Shown: positions 16,988 to 25,623 of the stretch, in pieces | How the letters are laid out: each line of letters begins with the position of its first letter | Position numbering within the stretch: position 1 is the stretch's first letter | Origin: Paraburkholderia nodosa DSM 21604 | GTDB lineage: Bacteria; Pseudomonadota; Gammaproteobacteria; Burkholderiales; Burkholderiaceae | Length of the DNA: 64,000 nt | Direction: 5' to 3' | Assembly: GCF_000519185.1 (NCBI RefSeq) | Contig: NZ_JAFA01000046.1 | Span: 2,717-66,716 of the forward strand | Made by a program: the position numbers and the translations under genes | Notes under the pieces: model-generated | What the model saw: the letters and a program-made list of their open reading frames with translations, nothing else | Told to the model about the DNA's origin: nothing | The model's database searches: none

Positions 16988-18289
16988 TTACACCGATAAT
17001 GGTGGCGTCGAAACGACGACTTTCGGCTCATCGACGCGCTTTCCGACTATCAGTGCGTAAACAAGAGCAGCAAGAAGCGCGATTCCGGCACTGATAAGGA
17101 ACGCGTCGACAAACGAATGCGTCCGATCAACAACAACACCAGTGACGAAAGGCGCGAATGAGCCGCCGAAATAACCGCCGAAATTCTGAATACTCGCAAG
17201 GGAAGCCGCCATGTGCCGAGGCGCAGCCACAGACACAAGTGCCCAACTCGCACCGCAGGCCATCTGGACAAAGAACATCGCTACGCTGAGGTAAAGAATT
17301 GCAAGTGTCAGATTCGGAGTGAACGCAGCGGGAACTGTGAATACGGCACCACCGATCAGACCAACACAGACGGGCCATTTTCGGCTTCGAATCGGCGCGA
17401 TGCCTCGGGCCTGCAAGGCGTCAGCGACAAAGCCGCTCGACAACATGCCAATCGTGCCGAAAAGATAGGGGATTGACACCAACCATCCGGTGCTCGCGAG
17501 CGACAGATGACGCTCACGTTCAAGATACGCAGGCAGCCATGTCAGGTACAGCCACAACATATAGATGATGCCCGCATTACCAAGAATCATGCCCCACGTG
17601 GTACGCGTCAGGAACAGATTGCGCCATTCCGACATGGTCATGTTTCGCTCAACCTTAGTATCACTCGCACCTTCGTTGAGATAGGCGGCTTCTCCTTCCA
17701 ATAGCTTTACGCTTTTTCGATCACGATAGATCAAGTACCATCCGATCGACACCGCAATTCCTAAGCCTCCCATAATCATGAACATTTGTCGCCAACCGAA
17801 TGACAGCATCATCACTGTCAAGATCGGGGGCGCTAGGGCCGGCCCAATCGTTGACGAAGTAATGAAAATGCCTGTCGGTCGACCCCGCTCACGAATTCCA
17901 AACCATTCGCTGACCACTTTCGCTCCAGCTGGAAAGTTCGGCGATTCACCTACTCCAAGAGCGATACGCGCAATAACGAACTGATGGAGGTTTGTTATAA
18001 ACCCTCCACAAAACTGTGCAACAGACCAGACAAACATTCCAAGTCCGAGCATCACTCGCGATCCGAACTTGTCCAGAAGTACCCCAACTGGCAGTTGAGC
18101 AAAAGCGTACGCGAACGAAAAGGCAGACAGCAATATTCCCATTTGAGATGCCGACAAACCGAGTTCACCGCTCACGGAATGGTTCGCAATAGACAACGTA
18201 CTCCGATCGAGATAGTTGACTATCCCGGCCAGCGTTAGAAGCGCGACTGATACGACCTGTATGCGCTTTAATTTTCTTGATTTCTCCAT
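16988..18289 (-). CDS. MFS transporter, anion:cation symporter (sugar-acid) type
   Basis: A 433-residue inner-membrane permease with twelve predicted helices. Signature segments: NYLDRSTLSIA (helix 1), the first-loop motif LLDKFGSRVMLGLG, and RIALGVGESPNFPAGAKVV (helix 4) characteristic of the ACS group that carries glucarate, galactonate, tartrate or similar acids by proton symport. It is co-directional with the ALDH gene and probably in the same transcript. The upstream 80 bases run into a degenerate oxidase gene, so its own promoter lies in 18290-18370. Confidence 0.9.
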   Translation of the reverse strand: MEKSRKLKRIQVVSVALLTLAGIVNYLDRSTLSIANHSVSGELGLSASQMGILLSAFSFAYAFAQLPVGVLLDKFGSRVMLGLGMFVWSVAQFCGGFITNLHQFVIARIALGVGESPNFPAGAKVVSEWFGIRERGRPTGIFITSSTIGPALAPPILTVMMLSFGWRQMFMIMGGLGIAVSIGWYLIYRDRKSVKLLEGEAAYLNEGASDTKVERNMTMSEWRNLFLTRTTWGMILGNAGIIYMLWLYLTWLPAYLERERHLSLASTGWLVSIPYLFGTIGMLSSGFVADALQARGIAPIRSRKWPVCVGLIGGAVFTVPAAFTPNLTLAILYLSVAMFFVQMACGASWALVSVAAPRHMAASLASIQNFGGYFGGSFAPFVTGVVVDRTHSFVDAFLISAGIALLAALVYALIVGKRVDEPKVVVSTPPLSV

Positions 18290-18369
18290 ACTTCGGTCTC
18301 CCTATATTGTTGAGAGTTAGCGTTAACATCTACCTCGAACAGCACTACGTTCGGAGTTGTATCTAATGG

Positions 18370-18934
18370 TTATCGGCGGTAGATCTCTGCGAGCACCTTC
18401 ACGGGGTGACGAAGCGTCTGGCCTCGCAGCCGCTTTACCTGACAGCGACAGGAATAGCCTGTCGCCAGGACCTCGGGACTTTCCTTGTTCCCCAGCGAGT
18501 GGGCGAACTCAGGGATCTGGTATGCCCACGAAAGCGCGAAAATTTCGGTCGATGTGGTCAAGTTCCTTGCCTCATGTCCGTAAGTGCCTGACATCCCGCA
18601 ACATCCCGTTGACGGCATCGCCAAGTCCAGACCTGCCGCTGCAAACACCGCTTTCGAAAGCGCTGTAGCTTGCCCAGCGTTCGTCTTCCCCGTGCAATGA
18701 GGTAGCAGCTTAAACGCCTCGCGTGCATCTTTAGGCGGTTGCGACGCGGTGATCGCAGTCGCGAGCCACTCTTGGCTTGCGCTGGTAGATCGAATTGTCT
18801 GTTGCAAGTACCGTGCGGGTCGCATGGCTGACGTCAATCTCGCCCTCCAGTCCAGCAACCCGCAAAACTCCAAGAAACGCTGTTTCAGAGGTATTGTCTC
18901 GAGCTTCTTCTAGTTTTATCTTTACAACCTTCAT
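18370..18934 (-). pseudogene. FAD-linked oxidase / Fe-S (GlpC/YdiJ-type) gene with large internal deletion
   Basis: The frame beginning ATG at 18934 reads FLGVLRVAGLEGEIDVSHAT and RTVLATDNSIYQ, the N-terminus of the roughly 1000-residue YdiJ-like FAD- and Fe-S-binding oxidases. After about 50 codons it breaks. In another frame the far C-terminus follows directly: FKLLPHCTGKTNAGQAT, then STGCCGMSGTYGHEARN (the CCG motif that binds a 4Fe-4S cluster) and TGYSCRCQVKRLRGQTLRHP, ending at 18370. Some 800-900 residues are missing between the two ends. The gene overlaps its upstream neighbour by ATGA, so it was once translationally coupled. It most likely oxidised a hydroxy acid. Confidence 0.8.
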
Positions 18935-19266
18935 GTCGCTTTACCTTTTATGCGTCCTTGCTCGGCACTTTTCGTCGGTTTTGCGAAAACCGCGTCCATC
19001 AAGAATGGAGGCTCGAGATGCGTTTCCATCCACCACGTCTCGCACCGCGATTCAGTCAATTTTTTCAAGTCAAGCTGCGCCTGTGCGGCCTTTCCAGACA
19101 CGACTAATTCGCGATGTCGGGATGCCTTGCTCGCTGCACCGTTGCCATTGGCCGCATTTTGAAAAAGACGTGAGGTCACGAGTCGACCGCCCGACATTTG
19201 GAAGGAAAGCTCAACCCGATCGATGCGTTCGTGAGTGCTGAACGCAACCTGCATGCGTATCAGCAT
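18935..19266 (-). pseudogene. C-terminal remnant of an unrecognised gene coupled to the oxidase gene
   Basis: An open frame whose last third looks protein-like (GKAAQAQLDLKKL, then ETWWMETHLEPPFLMDAVFA) and whose stop overlaps the ATG of the collapsed oxidase gene by ATGA, the hallmark of translational coupling. Upstream of about 19150 codon quality drops and no start signal is evident, so the 5' part seems lost. I do not recognise the family. Confidence 0.4.
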
Positions 19267-19329
19267 TCACCTTCTGGCTCGCCGCTACCACCGGGCACAT
19301 GCGCTCTGGCGAGCAACGCTCGTGCAAGA

Positions 19330-20136
19330 TCAGCCGATCTGAACTCTCTCGAGAATTTCGTCGGAACCAAGCTCGAGGGGAGCGAAATTGGTCGAGCGCA
19401 CATAATCCGGCCGCGGCTGCTCTACTTCGTCAGGTTTGTTCTTCACCTGGTTGTATACGACATAGGCCTGCCATCGATCCTCACCGGAGAGGTTGTGACC
19501 TGAAGAATGCACAATGTTTGCGTCGAAGAACACGACTGTTCCCGGTCGGCCAATGATAGGCACGGCCTTGGGATGGCTGGACAAAACGTCAAGCATGGTC
19601 TGCTTGGGCACAACGTAAAAGCGGTAACCGGTCGCCTCGTCGAACGCCGGATCGAGCGAACCCAATTTGTGGCTTCCAGGGATGAAATAGAGACATCCAC
19701 CGATTTCGGTAGGCTCGTCGAGCATGACCAACGCGGTCGTCATCTGTGGCTCTTTCACGCCGTCGATATGCCAGGTTCCGAAGTCCTGGTGCCATTGCCA
19801 AACGGAGCCGTCAATTGCCGTCTTCAAATTACACTTCGTGTGATAGACGTAAAGTTGTGGATCATCGATGAGTTGTTGTGCCGTCTCGAGCAGTCTGGGA
19901 GAGCGTACTGCGGAGTGAAAAACCGCTGATGCCGTCGGACTTTCGGTCTCGTGAACTTTGTAGATCGTTTTTGCGATGCCGCCAGTTTTTTCACGGACGA
20001 GATGGTCGGTATCGATCTTTTGGATTCGGCGCAGCTCGTTCTTCATCTGCTCGACTTCCTCTTCCGAGAAAAGCTCCGGCAGAACAACGAAGCCATCGCG
20101 CTCGTACGCTTCCAACTGCGACGCGGTAAGTTTCAT
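19330..20136 (-). CDS. Phytanoyl-CoA dioxygenase-family (EctD-like) Fe(II)/2-oxoglutarate hydroxylase
   Basis: A 268-residue non-haem iron oxygenase. The metal triad is His116, Asp118 (in WQWHQDFGTWH) and His210 (NIVHSSGHNLS), with Arg221 (EDRWQAYVVYN) as the 2-oxoglutarate anchor. The WHQDFGTWH block and GGCLYFIPGSHKLG resemble ectoine hydroxylase EctD, but the flanking residues differ and no ectoine genes are nearby, so another small-molecule substrate is likely. The ATG at 20136 has GGAG upstream. It is divergent from the LysR gene at 20241 across 104 bases, the usual arrangement of a LysR target. Confidence 0.88.
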   Translation of the reverse strand: MKLTASQLEAYERDGFVVLPELFSEEEVEQMKNELRRIQKIDTDHLVREKTGGIAKTIYKVHETESPTASAVFHSAVRSPRLLETAQQLIDDPQLYVYHTKCNLKTAIDGSVWQWHQDFGTWHIDGVKEPQMTTALVMLDEPTEIGGCLYFIPGSHKLGSLDPAFDEATGYRFYVVPKQTMLDVLSSHPKAVPIIGRPGTVVFFDANIVHSSGHNLSGEDRWQAYVVYNQVKNKPDEVEQPRPDYVRSTNFAPLELGSDEILERVQIG

Positions 20137-20201
20137 GAGGGGATCTCCTGACTTGTTGGTGTGATGCCATGATCCTAAGAGCGATCGCGTCCAATGTAAA
20201 A

Positions 20202-20221
20202 GATATAATAAGTTGCATATC
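20202..20221. promoter_or_regulatory. Candidate LysR site GATAT-N10-ATATC
   Basis: A short dyad in the 104-base region between the divergent dioxygenase and LysR genes, 19 bases before the LysR start codon. The symmetry is of LTTR type, but the spacing is one base shorter than T-N11-A. Confidence 0.35.
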
Positions 20222-20240
20222 GATACCCAAAAGGTTTCAC

Positions 20241-21146
20241 ATGGAACTGCGTCATCTTCGCTACTTTCTGACGGTGGCACGCACACTTAACTTCACGAAG
20301 GCGGCGGATGAGCTGCACATGGCGCAACCGCCGTTGAGCCGACAGATCCGGGAACTGGAAGAGGAGCTCGGAGTGGCGCTTTTTGAACGCCGGGGCAAAC
20401 GGGTGTTTCTTTCATCGGCGGGTCAGGTATTCGAAGAACGGGCCAAGCGGATTCTGACGGAAGCGGATTCCGCGATCGTGGATTCACGACGCGCAGCAAG
20501 AGGGGAAATCGGTCGGGTGGCGGTCGGGTTCTTTGAGCACATCGCGTACACACTGCTGCCACCGCTATTGCGTGAATTCCAGCAGCGTTACCCATCGGTC
20601 GCGGTCGAGCTTCGCTGGTTCTCCTCCGCCGAACAGGTCAATGCCCTGAACCGAGGTGACGTCGATCTGGCATTCGTCCGCTCTTTGCCACCCGATACTC
20701 AATTGAGCAGCGTTTTGTTGCTTCAAGAGCCGTTTTACGTTGCCATTGCCAAAGACAACCCTCTCGCAGCCAAACGACAGATTTCCATCAAGGACTGCAT
20801 GCAGTTGCGCGTAATCAACTACCGGAAGGATGTCGCGCCGGACTATCACGCAACCATCAACCAGTTGTGCGCACTTGCCGGATTTTCTCCTTCCACAAGT
20901 TTTGAGATGGGGCAGATCTACGCTTCCCTAGGGCTTGTAAGCGCCGGGTTCGGTGTGACGCTCGTACCGGCGTCAGTCCAACGAACGCACATGGACAACG
21001 TTGTCTATCGTCCTCTGCGCGAGCAGCACGCGAAAAGTGAGCTATATCTTGCATGGAAGGAGCCTAATCCGCCCGCTGCGCTAGGCACCTTTGTTCAACT
21101 CGCTCGCGAGATAGCCGCTCACTCACCACAAAAAAGCGAAGGTTAA
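20241..21146 (+). CDS. LysR-family regulator, CbbR/CatR-like
   Basis: A 301-residue LTTR beginning with the archetypal MELRHLRYFLTVARTLNFTK. The HTH spans 1-60 (AQPPLSRQIRELEEELGVAL) and the effector domain about 90-295, with FFEHIAYTLLPPLLREFQ at its start. This start sequence is typical of BenM/CatM-type and related activators. AAAAGG precedes the ATG. It is divergent from the EctD-like dioxygenase, which it probably controls. The effector may be the substrate or product of that enzyme. Confidence 0.93.
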   Translation: MELRHLRYFLTVARTLNFTKAADELHMAQPPLSRQIRELEEELGVALFERRGKRVFLSSAGQVFEERAKRILTEADSAIVDSRRAARGEIGRVAVGFFEHIAYTLLPPLLREFQQRYPSVAVELRWFSSAEQVNALNRGDVDLAFVRSLPPDTQLSSVLLLQEPFYVAIAKDNPLAAKRQISIKDCMQLRVINYRKDVAPDYHATINQLCALAGFSPSTSFEMGQIYASLGLVSAGFGVTLVPASVQRTHMDNVVYRPLREQHAKSELYLAWKEPNPPAALGTFVQLAREIAAHSPQKSEG

Positions 21147-21737
21147 GCGCGAAGCGACCCATGCTATTGCAGGGAAGCGTCTGCCGCACTCATGCGTCTG
21201 ACTCAGAATTTGACTGGTCGAGGACTCGACCAGACACATGCTGGCGTCGAAGGCGGAATGGTCGGTGAGAAAGCGCGTGACAGTGAATGGCCCACTCGGG
21301 AACGGCCGACGTCAGGAAGCGGAATGACTGCACTGCGGGCACCCTTTTGCTTCAAGATTTTCCGGCAAACGCAGCAGGCCCACCCTTGTGCCGGTAGCTT
21401 TTGCCGCTGACTTGAACGCCTCGACCAGGCTGGCCAGGATTAAACGTCGTCGTCACATCGCGATTTGCGCGACTCTATCGCAGAAGGGGCAACGGAAGTT
21501 TTCGTGGAGCGCAGGGCGAATCACGACATCGCCGCGAGCGCGGGGCGACGCAACGGCACATCATCGGAATACGAGCGGCCACGCGTCCCCGGCGGATCTG
21601 ATCGCGTTCGCCCGCCGCGTCGACGCGCGGACCACGATTCCCATTCAGGGCGTTGCCTGGGACCCAGCGCGCAATAGCTTTCCAAACATCACGCGGCTCG
21701 CAGATGGTCAGCCGCACGACCTTTGAAAGGACGTTGA
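21147..21737. other. Stretch without an intact gene
   Basis: A plus-strand frame ending at 21726 (reading PADLIAFARRVDARTTIP and WDPARNSFPNITRLADGQ) might be the end of a decayed gene, as its stop lies 11 bases before the next start. I do not recognise it. The remainder gives no supported feature. Confidence 0.35.
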
Positions 21738-22240
21738 ATGTCGACCGAAGATGCGCTGCAACTGGACTCGAACGATGGTCCCTTCCGGCCGCGCGCGCTA
21801 TCCGAAGCCTTCTTTCACATGCTGGAGAACGAATGCGCATCGCTCCATCCACTTCTGAACTACGTGATGTGCGACCACACGTTGATGACGGGCTGCGAGG
21901 GACATACATCAACGTCCATTATCGGGGCGGCAGCCTGATGAAAGTCGCTTGCACGAGTTAAGCATGCGACCGGTTTCTCATAACTTTCGACCCGAACTAT
22001 GGCGATCATCCGCTGTGCAAGCAGCGTCTGGTGTGGTGAGCAAGGCTCACGATTTGCAGCTCTGGCTCGATAGCATCCCGTACCTGAAGCTTCTGATGGA
22101 TCCGTTCTTTGCCCACCGGCCCAGGCAAGACCGAGAGTTTCAGCAGCTCGTCGCCCGCAAGAACAACCAGTCGGCGATTTCGAACGAAACCGACTATTTC
22201 ATCGCCGATATAGAGTACGCACACGGCAGTGCGAGATTCG
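21738..22240 (+). pseudogene. PGN_0703-like (putative PD-(D/E)XK) protein, frameshifted fragment
   Basis: The ATG at 21738 (RBS GAAAGG) opens a protein reading ALSEAFFHMLENECASLHPL and LLNYVMCDHTLM. A frameshift near 21890 moves the reading to GTYINVHYRGGSLMKVA. After a second shift it continues as WLDSIPYLKLLMD, then REFQQLVARKNNQSAISNET and DYFIADIEYA. Together these are the N-terminal half of a widespread protein family annotated as PGN_0703-like putative restriction-type nuclease. The C-terminal half, where the nuclease core would end, is replaced by an IS630 fragment. Confidence 0.65.
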
Positions 22241-22299
22241 CAGTGCTCGCATTGCTGCTGCGACATCGCTTTTTGTCCTTTGTCAGCGAGTCGTCGCAT

Positions 22300-22654
22300 C
22301 GGTCAAGAGATAAATGCCCCTCTGCTCAGGAAGTTGATGTGCAATCGGAAGAGGCCGCTTCAGCTGATTGTCGACGGGTTGCCTGAACACAAAAAGGCTG
22401 TCGTGAAAGACTACGTTGCCAGCACTAACGGCAAACTGACCCTGCACTTTCTGCCCGGCTATGCGCCCGACCTCTACCCGGATGAGTTGGTGTGGAGCCA
22501 CGTGAAGCGCACAGGCGTCGCGCGAAATCCGTTGCGCCAAGGCGAAAAACTCGGCCCGAAGGTTCACGAGCAACTTGCTCAGGTTCAGCAGAACCCGGGG
22601 CTCGTGCGCTCGTTATTCAGGCACCCGTCTGTCGCCTATATTTCTGACCTATGA
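22300..22654 (+). mobile_element. IS630-family transposase, C-terminal fragment
   Basis: From about 22315 the frame reads PLLRKLMCNRKRPLQLIVDG, LTLHFLPGYAPDLYPDELVW and VRSLFRHPSVAYISDL, ending with a stop at 22654. This is the last third of an IS630 DDE transposase with the final acidic residue in PDLYPDE. The first two thirds, including both other catalytic acids, and the left end are absent. It abuts the broken PGN_0703-like gene, so its insertion or a later deletion probably truncated that gene. Confidence 0.85.
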
Positions 22655-22743
22655 GTAAGTAAGTTGAAGAAGGACATGGGAGGGTTTACCCGTTAAAGAA
22701 CAACCGCGAAAGTGCGGCGGCTCTCTGACGACTAGGAAACCGG

Positions 22744-24285
22744 TTACGCGGGCACACGGAAGGCAGATACAGCGTGCTGCAAATGCCGCGTCTGATCCTC
22801 AAGCGCTTGAGCGGCCGCAGCGACCTGCTCTACGAGTGCCGCATTTTGTTGCGTGACCTCGTCGATCTGCGAGACAGCCTGCGCGATTTCACCGATGTTC
22901 GTTGACTGCTCCTTGGAGGCGTCCGATATTTCGCTCACGAAATTCGTTACCCGGCGCACGTCGGCGACGATGTTTGATATGCTGCCGCCCGCCTTCGTGA
23001 CCAATTCGGAACCATCACGCACCAGTTGGCCTGACGCTTCAATCAGATCTTTCACATCCTTCGCCGCATTCGACGAACGTTGAGCCAACGTGCGCACTTC
23101 GCCCGCGACGACAGCAAAGCCTCTTCCCTGTTCGCCCGCACGCGCAGCCTCTACCGCCGCGTTCAACGCGAGAATGTTCGTCTGGAAAGCAATGCCTTCG
23201 ATGATCGCGATAATGTCCGCCATGCTTTCGGAACGCTCCCGAATCTCGGACATGATCTTCGTCACTCCGAGCATCGTTTCCTGACCATTGCCGGCCGAGG
23301 TCATCGCGACGTTTGCCACCTGATTTGCTTCGTGTGCGCTGTCGGCATTCAGTTTGACGCTTCCCGAAATCTCGCCCATGCCGGCAGCCGTTTCCTCCAG
23401 CGAGGCGGCCTGCTCTTCCGTCCGGGCGGACAGGTTTGCGTTCCCTGCCGCGATCTCCTGCGCGGCCGAGGCGATAGCTTCAGTGCCGTTACGCACTGCC
23501 GCGACCGTCTCGATAAGACCTTGACGCATGTTCTCCAATCCCTGCAGCAATAGACCCATTTCATCGCGCGAGGTAATTTCAATTCGATGAGTCAGATCGC
23601 CACCCGCGACCTTTTCAATCTGCTCAAGCGCGGCATTGAGGGGCATGCCAATCGCCAGACGAATCTTGGCGAAAGTCAGCAGCGCGAATCCGAGACCTGC
23701 AATCAATGCGACGCCCGTCACGACACGGAACGTGGAATAGACCACCTGGGATTGTCGATACGCACCCAGCGTCGCCTTCGTGCGGTAATCATTCAGTTGA
23801 TCGCAGCTGTTTTGAAGTTCCACGAAGGCGCGGAATCCGGCATCCGAAGCCTCGATGGTTTTATGTTTATCTCTGGCGGTGATTGCCTCGGCGAGTTTGT
23901 CGTATATCGCCTCCACTGCTGCCAGGTTCGCGGATACCGCGTCGGCAAGCCGACGCTCGTCGGGCGATTTCGGCAGCGCCACATAGCGCGCCCATGAATC
24001 ATGCGCGCGCGACTCGACCTGGCCTGCAAGGTCAAGCAGCTTCCTGATGGCCTGGTCATCGTCGACCAGCATGGCCCGATCCAACGTGACGCGTTGACGG
24101 AGCACGAACGTCATCGTGTCTCCGACCGCAATTGCACCTGGCAGTCTCTCTTCGTAGCTTGAACGGCCGACTTCGTTGCTCGATGTCATGCCAACGATAC
24201 CCAGCGCGCCGACAACCAATAAAAGGAGCGACAGCAAAGCCATTGCAGTGGCCAGGCGGGTTTTTATTGAAAGGCTTGCAATCAC
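22744..24285 (-). CDS. Methyl-accepting chemotaxis protein (Tar/Tsr-like four-helix-bundle sensor)
   Basis: A 513-residue inner-membrane chemoreceptor. TM1 is about 10-32, a periplasmic four-helix-bundle ligand domain spans about 33-186, TM2 about 187-206, then a HAMP domain (about 208-262), and the cytoplasmic signalling hairpin contains the conserved tip GIAFQTNILALNAAVEAARA and GEQGRGFAVVAGEVRTLAQR. It ends AFRVPA without the NWETF CheR-tethering pentapeptide. It points away from the hydroxyacid dehydrogenase gene; the 326-base divergent region holds a LysR box, so its expression could be tied to the maleate cluster. The ligand is unknown. Confidence 0.95.
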   Translation of the reverse strand: MIASLSIKTRLATAMALLSLLLLVVGALGIVGMTSSNEVGRSSYEERLPGAIAVGDTMTFVLRQRVTLDRAMLVDDDQAIRKLLDLAGQVESRAHDSWARYVALPKSPDERRLADAVSANLAAVEAIYDKLAEAITARDKHKTIEASDAGFRAFVELQNSCDQLNDYRTKATLGAYRQSQVVYSTFRVVTGVALIAGLGFALLTFAKIRLAIGMPLNAALEQIEKVAGGDLTHRIEITSRDEMGLLLQGLENMRQGLIETVAAVRNGTEAIASAAQEIAAGNANLSARTEEQAASLEETAAGMGEISGSVKLNADSAHEANQVANVAMTSAGNGQETMLGVTKIMSEIRERSESMADIIAIIEGIAFQTNILALNAAVEAARAGEQGRGFAVVAGEVRTLAQRSSNAAKDVKDLIEASGQLVRDGSELVTKAGGSISNIVADVRRVTNFVSEISDASKEQSTNIGEIAQAVSQIDEVTQQNAALVEQVAAAAQALEDQTRHLQHAVSAFRVPA

Positions 24286-24429
24286 GAACGATTAAACCCT
24301 GATGAATGAAGCATGAAAAGGAGCGCGGAAGTAAGCTGATCCGGCGCGCGTACGCGTATGCGCGCGGAGATAGCGGGGCCGTATGGTAGGAAAGAGTCGA
24401 GAGGATGTACACCAACGTCTCGTGAACCT

Positions 24430-24450
24430 GCCATCGCCAAACGTTATGGC
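24430..24450. promoter_or_regulatory. LysR box GCCAT-N11-ATGGC (site 1)
   Basis: A T-N11-A dyad with perfect five-base arms lies 162 bases upstream of the 2-hydroxyacid dehydrogenase start and 145 bases before the chemoreceptor start. The same box, in inverted orientation and within a 27-base block identical at 24 positions, recurs at 26529-26549 before the MFS gene. The LysR protein encoded between the two sites is the obvious binder. Confidence 0.75.
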
Positions 24451-24611
24451 AAGGGTTCCGGGATTTCCGGATCGATGGTGGCAGTGCGCCCGGCGTTCCC
24501 CTTCTGTCACAAGGCGCAAGCAATGGCGGGAGGTTTGCGGCACACTACCGGCTCCGACCATTCGTGTGCCGCACGAATGCAGATGTCGATCGATCAATAT
24601 GGAAGCACATC

Positions 24612-25577
24612 ATGGCCAGCTCGCCCCTCATCAGAATCGCCATCCTCGACGATTACCAAAACGTAGCGCTAGAAATGGCGGACTGGTCGCCGCTTAAAGA
24701 TCGCGCAGACATTACCGTCTTCAATGACCATGAGGCCGACACGGGGAAGCTCATCGCGCGCTTGCAACCGTTCGACGTGATATGCGTGATGCGAGAGCGC
24801 ACCCCTATCACCCGCCAGGTCGTCGAGAGCTTGCCGAACCTGAAGCTGATCGCGTCGACCGGGATCCGCAACGCGTCGATCGACACCGACGCCGCCGCTG
24901 ATCGTGGAATCAGCGTCGTCAACACGGGCTATTCGTCTACCGCGACGATCGAATTTACGTGGGCGTTGATTCTGGCCATGTCCCGCAACATCCCGCTCGA
25001 GGCACAGTCCGTGCGAGAAGACGGATGGCAGTTGGCCGTCGGCACGGAACTGGCGGGCAAAACGCTAGGCGTCCTCGGGCTCGGACATATCGGATCAGCC
25101 GTCGGTGTGATTGGGCGCGCTTTCCGGATGAATGTGATTGCCTGGAGCCAGAACCTCACCGCGGAGCGCACCGAATCAAAGGGAGTGCAACGGGTCGACA
25201 AAGACACCTTGTTCTCGACGTCGGACTTCCTCACCATTCACCTTCGCCTGAGCGAACGGACTCAGGGTCTGGTCGGCGCCGAAGAGTTTGCGCGGATGAA
25301 GAAGACAAGCCGTCTGATCAATACGTCGCGAGGTCCGATTGTCGATACGTCGGCGCTTATCGAAGCGCTGACGAGCGGTCAGATCGGTGGCGCCGCGATC
25401 GATGTGTACGACACTGAGCCGCTCGAACTGGGTCATCCGTTGCGCTCGCTGCGGAACGTACTGGCTACGCCGCACATCGGATACGTCACGCGCGAGCTCT
25501 ATCAGACGTTTTACGGCGATACGGTGCGCAACATCGTCGAGTGGCTCGATCAGTCGCAACGGACCGATCATGCGTAA
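24612..25577 (+). CDS. D-2-hydroxyacid dehydrogenase family protein
   Basis: A 321-residue NAD-dependent dehydrogenase interconverting 2-hydroxy and 2-oxo acids. The Rossmann motif is GVLGLGHIGSAVG (about 156-168). The catalytic set is Arg in RLINTSRGP, Glu in DTEPLELGHPL and His in ATPHIGYV. It belongs to the PGDH-like branch with MRERTPITRQVVESLPNLK near the N-terminus. It is followed after 46 bases by the LysR gene and, further down, by a transporter and maleate isomerase. In that context a malate-like or other C4 hydroxyacid is a reasonable but unproven substrate. The ATG at 24612 was chosen for its fit to the family start IRIAILDDYQNVA. Confidence 0.9.
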   Translation: MASSPLIRIAILDDYQNVALEMADWSPLKDRADITVFNDHEADTGKLIARLQPFDVICVMRERTPITRQVVESLPNLKLIASTGIRNASIDTDAAADRGISVVNTGYSSTATIEFTWALILAMSRNIPLEAQSVREDGWQLAVGTELAGKTLGVLGLGHIGSAVGVIGRAFRMNVIAWSQNLTAERTESKGVQRVDKDTLFSTSDFLTIHLRLSERTQGLVGAEEFARMKKTSRLINTSRGPIVDTSALIEALTSGQIGGAAIDVYDTEPLELGHPLRSLRNVLATPHIGYVTRELYQTFYGDTVRNIVEWLDQSQRTDHA

Positions 25578-25623
25578 CGGCGGGCGATCCATCCCACTTG
25601 TTTCCAGAGACGGAGGTTGGAGT

